The notes under the pieces are model-generated. The model was not told the DNA's origin. It saw nothing but the letters and a program-made list of their open reading frames with translations, and did not search any database. A DNA stretch of 64,000 nucleotides from Elysia crispata (taxonomy: Eukaryota > Mollusca > Gastropoda > Plakobranchidae): positions 197,501 through 261,500 of the forward strand of contig JAWDGP010006471.1 in NCBI GenBank assembly GCA_033675545.1. Reading direction: 5' to 3'. Shown here piece after piece: positions 40,791 to 51,800 of this stretch; within the stretch, counting starts at the first letter, position 1; each line of letters begins with the position of its first letter. Position numbers and translations under genes: made by a program.

Positions 40791-42786
40791 CTTTGTTTAT
40801 TCCAATAAAATTACCTATCTTTCTGTTTTTCCATCCCGCCATAATGTTTTTATACCTGTTTCCATATACTATATCTGCATTTTTTATTGAAATTTCCTTT
40901 ATTTTGATCCTTACTACTTCGTAACTCACCGTAATATTCTGCATTTCCTTCGTTACATCGCCGTTCCTCTTTCTGTCTCTCTTTTGCCCATCTAGAGCGG
41001 TGGCAGCGAAGCATGCAGTATATTTTACATCACCAACAAAACGGAGGAGAATGCTGCGCCTAGGTTAGCATTTCGATGGTCACGATTTTTACATATGCGT
41101 AATACATGTGTGAAGATGCTTTCTAAATTGCGACTGTATCTTCTATTGTCACATCTGATTCAATCTAGAGATAAACTTTCTTGGTGTCGTGCAATCACTC
41201 CATCTTAGAAAACTTAAAGGTTGGCAATAATTAGTTTTTGGGCTTTGAAAAGACAAAAAAAAAAAACGTTAATAGAAAGAAATCACTAAGTATTATAAAT
41301 AAACATTTCCTTTATATATTCAGACATTGTAATTTTACAAAGAACGTCTGGTATTCAATCAATCAGGTGCCGTGCTCTTTAGCGCAGGCGATCGTGACCT
41401 TCCGCGTATCTCTAAACCTCGTCGCTTTCATCGCATCTGTCACTCGTCCTATACCTACTTCAAGAAACTTTGTTAGTCCATCCAACATTTTTCTCGCTGT
41501 TTTCCACTGCTGCATTTCTCTTCGACCATTCCAGATTGACAATGTAGATTGGTATCGACAATGATCAGGAGAGCACTTTATAACTTTCAATTTTTATATA
41601 TTTGTTGACAAAAATTAATGTGACTGACACTTATAAACGTTACAAATCTATCATGTAAGTTCACAATTGTCTGTGCATTTTTCGGTCATTTTCAGTTGAA
41701 GCCTTATTCCAAGCACTGTTGAGTATTACTGAAACTCTAGCTCTTAGAATTGTTACTTAACAAAAGGTAAAGCCGCTATATGGGCTAAACATACTTTGTT
41801 ATAGACGCTCTTACGACGTGTGCCAGCTCAGCTCATCAAGTTAGTACACTGTCCTTTACACGTCTCAGTTTCACATGAGAAAAGTCGATACCATTTCATC
41901 AAACCACCTGATGAAATAACGCCTACACTTGACTACAGAAAACAAAATCAAACAGACAAATAAACAAACAAAAATTGTCTGCGTGGATGAGCCTAGCGTT
42001 AAAGTTGATCAGGAATTCTGATTCTAATTTCCGTGTATGCGTGCTTGTTTGAGTAATTCTTTTTTATCCGCTGTTTATTTAACGTTTATCGCTTTCGAGG
42101 ATATTTGTGTGTGTGTATGTGTGTGTGTTTCGTTAACGTTAATCTTGTTTGAGAACTTTACCACCGTATTTGCACACGACTACGTGTGTTTTGTGAATGT
42201 TTATCTTGTTTGCGGCTGTAATTGTTATTTCCCTTTCTTGTCTAAATGCGACATGACGTAATGCGCGCGACGACAGTATGATTCAGACTAGCCAAAAAAA
42301 AAAAAAAAAGAAAAAAGAAAAAATCGAAACGTGATTGAATTTAGCCACAGCGTCAATATTTCGATATTCTTTCCTTTGAGAGCCAAATTCGGTTTAGGCG
42401 ATAATGATTTATTTATTTTTGTGTCCTTTTTTTTTTCTTTTCTTTTTCTTTCCTCTTTCCTCAGACACGGACAATTATACTCTCGAATGCCGAATCGCTC
42501 GCTCTTTGTGTTCCTCCTTAGTATGAATCCGTGTATCGATGTTACTATTTAGAGTGTGCGGATATTTCCGGAGCTAAATTGGCTATCGCGGCATTTCGGT
42601 GCTGAGAGTAATGATTGAGGTGGCTCTTGGCTCGACACATTGTTTTTTAAACACTGTCAGAATAATCACGGTGGACACGATTTAATATACTTCCTTTTAT
42701 TTTGTATACTTTTTTTTTCTTTTTTCTTTCTTTCTTTTTTTATTTTCAGGAAGAGGGGGGGGGTGTAGGTTCGAAGTGTTACGGAA
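40791..42786. other. Low-copy intronic DNA, about 2 kb
   Basis: A minus-strand open frame at 41363-41590 (75 codons, containing TRFRDTRKVTIACAKEHGT) has a protein-like composition and could be a relic of a mobile-element ORF. I cannot assign it. (GT)n lies near 42104-42128. No host exon is supported. Confidence 0.4.
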
Positions 42787-42791
42787 AAGAA

Positions 42792-42857
<66 letters not shown>
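42787..42857 (+). repeat. (AT)n tract, left flank of the LTR candidate
   Basis: Pure AT dinucleotides up to the TG that starts the candidate LTR. Confidence 0.96.
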
Positions 42858-42858
<1 letters not shown>

Positions 42859-43306
42859 GTAACCCTACCTAGCTGGGTGGATTCCCTGGACTTACTTAGT
42901 CACTACTGCAATAGGACCCACTAGTCTAGTTACCTATAGAAGCTCAGTGCTTCTTCCTACTCTAAGTAATTGCAGGCCCTAACTGGTTATGGTAGCGTGC
43001 CTAGCAGCCGTGCAATACTACAGAGTTCACACTCTTGGGTCCTTGAGTATCAGTGGAGTACTAAGGCCACTGTTCCCTAACTAATACGAGTGGGTGTCGA
43101 GACTTGACAAGAACAGAATAGCTACACTCCAGAAAAGGAAGAACACAAAAGAGAAGAAGTTAAAGTTACCACCTATAATATGTTTATTCCACGAATACTC
43201 AATAATCAATGAATGGAAGCAATTCTCAAAGAATAAAATAAAAAAAATACAAAGATGATCGACAAGCAATCAGGCAATAAAGGTACTAACAAATGGTCAG
43301 AGAGTT

Positions 43307-43310
<4 letters not shown>
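42858..43310 (+). mobile_element. Candidate solo LTR (453 bp) inserted in an (AT)n tract
   Basis: The segment starts TGTAACCC and ends GAGAGTTCACA, giving the TG...CA ends of LTRs and an imperfect inverted terminus (TGTAAC / GTTCACA). It interrupts TATATA-type sequence on both sides (42787-42857 and 43311-43336). The ends of any target duplication therefore cannot be resolved. AATAAA-like motifs lie near 43230. It has no internal coding region. It could also be another element type that targets AT repeats. Confidence 0.55.

Positions 43311-43336
<26 letters not shown>
43311..43336 (+). repeat. (AT)n tract, right flank of the LTR candidate
   Basis: Continuation of AT dinucleotides after the CA end. 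Confidence 0.95.
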
Positions 43337-43341
<5 letters not shown>

Positions 43342-43895
43342 ATATATAAGCGTAGGCCACGCCAGTTATAATTTAGAGAAAATCTAAGAAACAGATTGTG
43401 ACCAAAAAAAAAAAAAAAAAAACAACTGTAAAATAAGGCGTTATTTCAAAGAAAAAAAAAGAAGTTGACGCCTTTAATTTTCTAGGAGGAGGTTGGGGGA
43501 GGAGTGTGTGTGTGTGTGGGGGGGGGGCGTCGGGGCTCGGCTCAATTTTTTTCTTATCCTCTTCAAAAATGAACTCTTGCACTTTTACGCGGGTGATTAA
43601 ATATTGTTGCTTCCTTCTTTTGTCATTATATGGGATCGATAACGTCGTTTAATGAATCCTTTTCGATGAAATTAATAACAGCCATGATTTATTAAATTCA
43701 CGAACTGTTGTTTACAATCTTGCCGACCTCTGTGGCGAAAACACACACACACACACACACACACAAGCATCGCTTATTATAGGCTTTTTTTATATTTTTC
43801 ATTGCGAGTTGCTGAACGGCCTTTTTAAGCTGTCCCTGTGCCTTGAAAATTAATAAAGGGCTCTGGGATTTGTTTTGTTGTAAACTTTTATTTTA
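43337..43895. other. Low-copy DNA with A19, (GT)nG9 and (CA)n runs
   Basis: A-run near 43404, GTGTGTG then G9 near 43505-43528, CA at 43740-43765. No gene was seen. Confidence 0.6.
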
Positions 43896-44197
<302 letters not shown>

Positions 44198-44821
44198 TTA
44201 GGGGGTTGGAAAAGAGGGATGGGGGACAGAAGAAACGGAGGAACAACAACAGCAGCAGCAGCAACAACAACAAAATTATCCTCTCTTTAAAGTCGAGCAT
44301 GAAAAAATAATGCGTCATTTAATTTTTTTTTTCTCCGTTTCCCCCCTTTCTTAGACGAGTGAGATTATAATTTAACGACCCGGAGCCTTGGCATGGCATG
44401 GCATTCTCTTCAGAGCTAGCTAGACGATATTCTATATCCGCTTCTCAATGATTAATTTTCGCTCGCCACTCTTCTTGTTTGTATATTATATTCACATCAG
44501 CGCCATTGCTGCTCCTGTTGTCTTACAAAATATCGCTGACAACGTCGCTGAGTTGACGCTACTGATGTTGCAGGACGCCGGTGCAGCTCAAACGCGCGGC
44601 ATAAATATTTGCGTGGCTCTCCTCGACCTGAAAGAATAATGACTAGATTTCTGTATGATTACATCGAGCCGGCGCGGGCGAGCTCTGGACTGTTGTGGAC
44701 GGCCGGGAGATGCCGGAAGGGATGAGATGAGGTGCTTTAGATTGTTGGATGTCTGGAACTTGTTGATCTAGCTGTTGGATACTTTGTTAGTTTTGCGAAC
44801 TGCCTGTTTGATTCTCTTGCT
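44198..44821. other. Low-copy DNA
   Basis: (CAG/CAA)n near 44245-44273 and a CpG-rich patch near 44667-44720. No gene is supported. Confidence 0.5.
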
Positions 44822-44939
<118 letters not shown>

Positions 44940-45385
44940 CCGCCCTCTTTCTCTGTCTGTCACTCTCTCTATCAACCCCCCCTCTCTTTCCATCTCTTTA
45001 CCAATCACTTTGCTTGCCTAACAGGTCTTTCTTTGTTATCAAAATAATTAGCCTGCTGTCAACGATATTGCTTCGTTTTCATATTTTTGTTTATCTCACA
45101 ATTTTCTTGTTTTGACGGATAGGAAGAGAGATGGAGAGAGTCTTTTGAGATAACAAGAAAGAGAGACAGAGACACAGAGACACAGAGAGAGACAGACAGA
45201 CAAACAGAGAAGTGGTTCGGCAGAATGAAGGGAAGAAAGTTTGACAATAGTGGAAAGTTGGCCACGCTATCATACATTATGTTCAGGCCAAGAGAGAAAA
45301 GGAAAGACAAACACACAACAATCACGTTACACACAGACACAGACAGGCAGATTACTAGATCTACCCAGACGAGCATATAACTAGT

Positions 45386-45640
45386 AATTTTTTTTACACG
45401 ATTCTTGATTGAATCTTTTCCCATTGTTTCTTTTCTTTGGTTTGGCATAGCCCGTCCACAGCACTGAAATACCAGGGCTTTTTGCAAATGAATTTCAAGT
45501 ATTGCCTGGCATACAGTGTGGAGCTGAAAAAGATGAGGCCCCAAACTCAACTACCACCCATGTGGGGCTCGAACCCATGACGAAGGCTCTCTGCTAAAAT
45601 TAGGGCGGACACTCTAACACCTCAGCCACTTGAGCTCCTT
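45386..45640 (-). mobile_element. tRNA-derived SINE (minus strand), best preserved in the window
   Basis: On the minus strand it starts GGAGCTCAAGTGGCTGAGG. The A box TGGCTGAGGTG is at 45618-45628 and the perfect B box GGGTTCGAGCC at 45566-45576, with a long gap as in Ser/Leu-type tRNAs. About 180 bp of tRNA-unrelated body follows. An A-rich 3' end (T-run on + at 45389-45396) closes it. Confidence 0.8.
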
Positions 45641-46371
45641 TTTGAGTGGTTTAAAAACTACACAATATTTTGATATCGCAAGATCTCGGATGTACTGATT
45701 ATCTTTCGATTTCTTATGCGTAGGAAAGTCCAGCAATAACGGATACTGGGGAAATTTATGAGCCTTCTATACTTGCAGCGTCTTGTTTCTGTTATCACTA
45801 GCATGAACGTTTTGGAAGATCTTAAAAATGTATGAAAGTCCGTACCATTAGCCGCTTCTCCATCTGGATTCTCACAGTGTACGGAGTTTTAATGGCGATC
45901 TAAAGGTTAGATTTGCCAGCGGAAGGATTCGTTAAGTGGAGGGAACAGTTCAGTTTAAACCGGGAATATCCATGATTATGAATTACTTATATTTAATGGG
46001 CAGCTCTCTTTAAAGCAAGGATTCCATCGACACATACTGATTTTCACGATTTTAACTTGACAGAATAGACATAAATGATAAAACTTTGACCTAAAGCGAA
46101 GTGTCAGTGTCATATCTTACCACAAACTAGACAACTAGACTCAAGCAGAGGAATAGTTTGCACACTGTACATGTTGCCGAGATATTTGCCCCGTCACTTG
46201 CTCACGCCGTAATTGTGTAAAGGACGTGCCTGATGTAGTTTGTCGTGAGGCATTGATCCCCTCCTCCACAAAAAAAAACAAAACAAAAAAACATAACAGG
46301 CGGGGGGGGATAGAGGAAGAGAAAATGGGCTTACGCCCCCCTCACCTGTCTCTCCCCTCTCTTTGTTTTTC

Positions 46372-46376
<5 letters not shown>
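45641..46376. other. Low-copy intronic DNA
   Basis: Nothing supportable was seen. A-rich and G-rich short runs occur near 46270-46310. Confidence 0.5.

Positions 46377-46453
<77 letters not shown>
46377..46453 (+). repeat. (CT)n microsatellite
   Basis: Pure CT dinucleotides. Confidence 0.97.
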
Positions 46454-46458
<5 letters not shown>

Positions 46459-46810
46459 ATTATTGTCATTTGGTTTAGGTCGATTAATGTTTTTTTCCTG
46501 AAAACTATTACCATTGCATTCATTCTTAACCTTTCCTAATCGTCCTGATATGTTGTATCTAGATAGTTGTTGTATGGGAAGATTTCAAACTTCTTAAAGG
46601 ATAAATGCGGAATTTCCCATCCCCTCTCCCCTTGATCCTTGGAGAGAAGGAAGAAAGATCGATGCTATTACTTGAAGAAATGTGAGGTATAATGCGCGAA
46701 ATGGCACAGGAAGAGACAGCATAAAATGTGACTTTTTTTTTGGACTTGTTTACTGTAAAAACTATTAGTAAAACGTCAAGTGAATCATATGAAAATTGCG
46801 ACACGCTGGC

Positions 46811-46841
<31 letters not shown>

Positions 46842-46902
46842 ATATTATTATTATTAGTAGTAGCAGCAGCAGCAGCAGCAGGAGGAGGAGGAGGAGTATT
46901 GA

Positions 46903-46962
<60 letters not shown>

Positions 46963-46982
46963 CATCATCATCATTATTATTT
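46811..46982 (+). repeat. (ATC)n(ATT)n(AGC)n(AGG)n(ATT)n(ATC)n compound tract
   Basis: Six different trinucleotide blocks in 170 bp, beginning and ending with ATC. Confidence 0.95.
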
Positions 46983-47675
46983 TCTTGTTATTGTTATTTC
47001 ATTCATGTATAAGTGAATTATAGACTGTGCTGTGCAGGAAACCATAAATTTGATTTCAAGTCTGTGCCGTGATCTAAGGTTGGCCATCTTCAACGTAAAT
47101 TAGAGCTCAAGGTGCTGATATGTAGAGTAAAGGAACCATAATCGTAACCCAGGCTTGTGTGAAAAATCTTACCCACACTTTTCGACCTGCATCCGGATAT
47201 TTTTCGGCACATTCTTGATTGACGTGTAAGCTTGGCATGTAAACCGCCTACGTCTTTTGCAGTCTGTGTGTTTATTGTATCTAATAATGTTTTGGAAAGA
47301 AATACTTTTAAACCCAGACTTTACCTGGCTGGTTTCATTACGTTTAGTGATTTTCAGCAGAGTGCGTCGTGAATTTAATTAAGCAGTGACGGAGGAATTT
47401 TTTTTTCATTTAAGGAAAGGAGGAATCTTTAGGTCTTGGAATCTGTTGAGATACTTTATACTGCTGTGAGGCTTATATATACTTAGCTTGGATCTGACAT
47501 GCCTTTAACATGGTGATCCCTTGTCAAAATAGTACAACTATCTTGAGATCGATTTGAAATGAAAACTTTTTGTGTTAGAAATCATTTTCCTTGGACGCAA
47601 TTTTTGTAGGAGTTTTCGTTCAGCACTCGAGTAAACGCCTTAAAGACTTTTTTTCTGAGTTGGACTGAGATCAGA
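46983..47675. other. Low-copy DNA upstream of first exon B
   Basis: This probably contains the 5'UTR and promoter of exon B. No TATA box or initiator could be assigned with confidence. Confidence 0.4.
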
Positions 47676-47811
47676 ATGTCTGCCGAGGCGCTAAACGAAG
47701 CCGTGTTAAAGCTGGGTCTCACCAAAAAGGGCCGCTTCCAGCTAATGCGCACCTGGTCATTCCACGGCAAACCTGCTCCGGATAATTGCCTGCTGAAGAA
47801 TTTGTCCACAG
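47676..47811 (+). CDS. Candidate alternative first coding exon B, unknown protein
   Basis: The ATG has A at -3. The frame has 45 codons plus one base, ending at CACAG|GTGCTT (donor at 47812; weaker than exon A because of C at +4). The peptide is MSAEALNEAVLKLGLTKKGR, then FQLMRTWSFHGKP, then DNCLLKNLST. RTWS is an R-x-x-S type motif that basophilic kinases could phosphorylate (inference). It ends in phase 1 like exon A, and the next exon starts 427 bp downstream in the matching phase. Read from exon A through the AG acceptors just upstream, this region meets a stop, so B is a start exon and not an internal exon after A. Family not recognised. A stronger-looking GTGAGA at 47826 would give the wrong phase and an immediate stop in the next exon. 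Confidence 0.65.
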
Positions 47812-47977
47812 GTGCTTCTGCTAGTGTGAGAGATCGGGTGTGTGCAAGTTCGGGTGGAAGATGAGTGATAGGACATGGCATTATGGGTGGTTTTAAAGAC
47901 ACAGATAATGCTTTCCTCCTCCCATGCCCTCACCCTTTTTAACCATCATTATGTTTCAAGGTCACAGAGAGATACAA

Positions 47978-47983
<6 letters not shown>

Positions 47984-48070
<87 letters not shown>
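47984..48070 (+). repeat. (GA)n microsatellite in the short intron
   Basis: Pure GA between exon B and the shared exon. Confidence 0.97.
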
Positions 48071-48073
<3 letters not shown>

Positions 48074-48199
48074 AGCTTACATTCTGTTCTCTGTGGTCCT
48101 TAAAGCTTTTCCCCCCACCCAAATCTCTTATGCATCTTAACAGCCCGCTCCTTTCAGCAACAATAATCTAAAAAAAAAATGTCGATGGTTTTTACAAGT

Positions 48200-48238
48200 C
48201 TTAACAGCAAGCATTTGTCTTCTCTCTCTCCCCTCCAG
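48200..48238 (+). other. Branch-point-like site and 3' splice site of the shared exon
   Basis: CTTAAC at 48200-48205 fits the branch consensus. It is followed by a pyrimidine tract (about 48216-48236) and CCTCCAG, with AG at 48237-48238. The spacing of about 34 bases is typical. Confidence 0.65.
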
Positions 48239-48345
48239 GCTCGCTAGATGGCGACACAAGCGACTCCTCGGGCCGGAAGGCGCATTTGTGCGACTCCTCA
48301 TTGGACAACTCCGGGACTGACCTCCTGGACCGGAAGTTTTATAAG
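48239..48345 (+). CDS. Shared internal coding exon, unknown protein
   Basis: A 107-base exon: two bases complete a Gly codon, then 35 codons (SLDGDTSDSSGRKAHLCD, then SSLDNSGTDLLDRKFYK). It ends exactly in phase 0 at AAG|GTCAGT. The other two frames contain stops at or near the start (GCT CGC TAG), which supports the phase-1 join to exons A and B. The peptide is Ser/Asp-rich and acidic with no recognisable domain; it looks like a disordered N-terminal linker. GC and CpG content is higher than the flanks. The 70-bp satellite begins 25 bases past the donor. The next exon is not visible in the window. Confidence 0.7.
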
Positions 48346-48370
48346 GTCAGTCGTTCTACTTAAATCAACT

Positions 48371-48650
48371 TTCGCGGTGCTTGGGCACCATGTTTGATGA
48401 GTCTCTTGTGACCTCAGATAGCTCATTCGGTATCTTTTTTTCCGCTAAGATTAGTTACCATGTTTGATGAGTCTCTTGTGACCTCAGATAGCTCATTCGA
48501 TATATTTTTTTTCCGCTAAGATTAGTTACCATGTTTGATGAGTCTCTTGTGACCTCAGATAGCTCATTCGGTATCTTTTTTCCGCTAAGATTAGTTACCA
48601 TGTTTGATGAGTCTCTTGTGACCTCAGATAGCTCATTCAGTATCTTTTTT
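48371..48650 (+). repeat. Proximal block of the 70-bp satellite, 4 diverged units
   Basis: ACCATGTTTGATGAGTCTCT recurs at 48387, 48457, 48528 and 48597 (69-71 bp). This block carries GAGTCTCTTGTG and GCTCATTCG, and CGCTAAGATTAGTT in place of the main array's GCAGTGCTTGTG. It is separated from the main array by about 190 bp of low-copy DNA (48651-48844). Confidence 0.93.
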
Positions 48651-48844
48651 CTGCATAGATGGGTATGGCTGGGCGATTTGACCTTATTTTCACACCGACT
48701 TTCAACTTTGGTGCAACGCCGAAAGTCATAGGCGTCGACCAGTAGATCTACCATCTGTCTAGGCTGGTGTCGACTGTCGGTTCGGCTTTTACCAAAACTG
48801 TGTCGCCTAATTCATTTCTCTCTGCATACTATTGCACTACGCGG

Positions 48845-51800
48845 CAGTGCTTGTGTACCATGTTTGATGAATCTTTGTGACCTCAGATAGTTCATTCATC
48901 TATCTTTACTGTCGCAGTGCTTGTGTACCATGATTGATGAATCTTTGTGACCTCAGATAGTTCATTCATCTATCTTTACTGTCGCAGTGCTTGTGTACCA
49001 TGTTTGATGAATCTTTGTGACCTCAGATAGTTCATTCATCTATCTTTACTGTCGCAGTGCTTGTGTACCATGATTGATGAATCTTTGTGACCTCAGATAG
49101 TTCATTCATCTATCTTTACTGTCGCAGTGCTTGTGTACCATGTTTGATGAATCTTTGTGACCTCAGATAGTTCATTCATCTATCTTTACTGTCGCAGTGC
49201 TTGTGTACCATGTTTGATGAATCTTTGTGACCTCAGATAGTTCATTCATCTATCTTTACTGTCGCAGTGCTTGTGTACCATGTTTGATGAATCTTTGTGA
49301 CCTCAGATAGTTCATTCATCTATCTTTACTTCCGCGGTGCTTGTGTACCATGTTTGATGAATCTTTGTGACCTCAGATAGTTCATTCATCTATCTTTATT
49401 TCTGCGGTGCTTGTGTACCATGTTTGATGAATCTTTGTGACCTCAGATAGTTCATTCATCTATCTTTACTGTCGCAGTGCTTGTGTACCATGTTTGATGA
49501 ATCTTTGTGACCTCAGATAGTTCATTCATCTATCTTTACTTCCGCGGTGCTTGTGTACCATGTTTGATGAATCTTTGTGACCTCAGATAGTTCATTCATC
49601 TATCTTTACTGTCGCAGTGCTTGTGTACCATGTTTGATGAATCTTTGTGACCTCAGATAGTTCATTCATCTATCTTTACTGTCGCAGTGCTTGTGTACCA
49701 TGTTTGATGAATCTTTGTGACCTCAGATAGTGCATTCATCTATCTTTACTGTCGCAGTGCTTGTGTACCATGTTTGATGAATCTTTGTGACCTCAGATAG
49801 TTCATTCATCTATCTTTATTTCTGCGGTGCTTGTGTACCATGTTTAATGAACCTTTGTGACCTCAGATAGTTCATTCATCTATCTTTACTTCCGCGGTGC
49901 TTGTGTACCATGTTTGATGAATCTTTGTGACCTCAGATAGTGCATTCATCTATCTTTACTTCCGCAGTGCTTGTGTACCATGTTTGATGAATCTTTGTGA
50001 CCTCAGATAGTTCATTCATCTATCTTTATTTCCGCGGTGCTTGTGTACCATGTTTGATGAATCTTTGTGACCTCAGATAGTTCATTCATCTATCTTTATT
50101 TCCGCGGTGCTTGTGTACCATGTTTGATGAATCTTTGTGACCTCAGATAGTTCATTCATCTATCTTTATTTCCGCGGTGCTTGTGTACCATGTTTGATGA
50201 ATCTTTGTGACCTCAGATAGTGCATTCATCTATCTTTACTGTCGCAGTGCTTGTGTACCATGTTTGATGAATCTTTGTGACCTCAGATAGTTCATTCATC
50301 TATCTTTATTTCTGCGGTGCTTGTGTACCATGTTTGATGAATCTTTGTGACCTCAGATAGTTCATTCATCTATCTTTATTTCCGCGGTGCTTGTGTACCA
50401 TGTTTGATGAATCTTTGTGACCTCAGATAATGCATTCATCTATCTTGACTTCCGCGGTGCTTGTTTACCATGTTTGATGAATCTTTGTGATTCCAGATAG
50501 TTCATTCATCTATCTTTACTGTCGCAGTGCTTGTGTACCATGTTTGATGAATCTTTGTGACCTCAGATAGTGCATTCATCTATCTTTACTGTCGCAGTGC
50601 TTGTGTACCATGTTTGATGAATCTTTGTGACCTCAGATAGTTCATTCATCTATCTTTATTTCTGCGGTGCTTGTGTACCATGTTTGATGAACCTTTGTGA
50701 CCTCAGATAGTTCATTCATCTATCTTTACTTCCGCGGTGCTTGTGTACCATGTTTGATGAATCTTGTGACCTCAGATAGTGCATTCATCTATCTTTACTT
50801 CCGCAGTGCTTGTGTACCATGTTTGATGAATCTTTGTGACCTCAGATAGTTCATTCATCTATCTTTATTTCTCGGTTGCTTGTGTACCATGTTTGATGTA
50901 TCATTGGGATCTCAGATAGTTCATTCATCTATCTTTATTTCCGCGGTGCTTGTGTACCATGTTTGGTGAATCTTTGTGATTCCAGATAGTTCATTCATCT
51001 ATCTTTACTGTCGCAGTGCTTGTGTACCATGTTTGATGTATCTTTGTGACCTCAGATAGTGCATTCATCTATCTTTACTGTCGCAGTGCTTGTGTACCAT
51101 GTTTGATGTATCTTTGGGATCTCAGATAGTTCATTCATCTATCTTTATTTCTGCGTTGCTTGTGTACCATGTTTGATGAATCTTTGTGACCTCAGATAGT
51201 TCATTCATCTATCTTTATTTCCGCGGTGCTTGTGTACGATGTCTGATGAATCTTTGGGATCTCAGATAGTTCATTCATCTATCTTTATTTCTGCGTTGCT
51301 TGTGTACCATGTTTGATGAATCTTTGTGACCTCAGATAGTTCATTCATCTATCTTTATTTCCGCGGTGCTTGTGTACCATGTTTGATGAATCTTTGTGAC
51401 CTCAGATAGTTCATTCATCTATCTTTATTTCCGCGGTGCTTGTGTACCATGTTTGATGAATCTTTGTGACCTCAGATAGTTCATTCATCTATCTTTTCTT
51501 CTGCGTTGCCTGTGTACCATGTTTGATGAATCTTTGTGACCTCAGATAGTTCATTCATCTATCTTTACTGTCGCAGTGCTTGTGTACCATGTTTGATGAA
51601 TCTTTGTGATTCCAGATGTTCATTCATCTATCTTTACTGTCGCAGTGCTTGTGTACCATGTTTGATGAATCTTTGTGATTCCAGATGTTCATTCATCTAT
51701 CTTTACTTCCGCGGTGCTTGTGTACCATGTTTGATGAATCTTTGTGATTCCAGATGTTCATTCATCTATCTTTATTTCCGCGGTGCTTGTGTACCATGTT

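Noticed and set aside
47826..47831. GTGAGA as the donor of exon B
   Set aside because: It would end in phase 0 and make the shared exon start GCT CGC TAG. The donor at 47812 keeps the frame.
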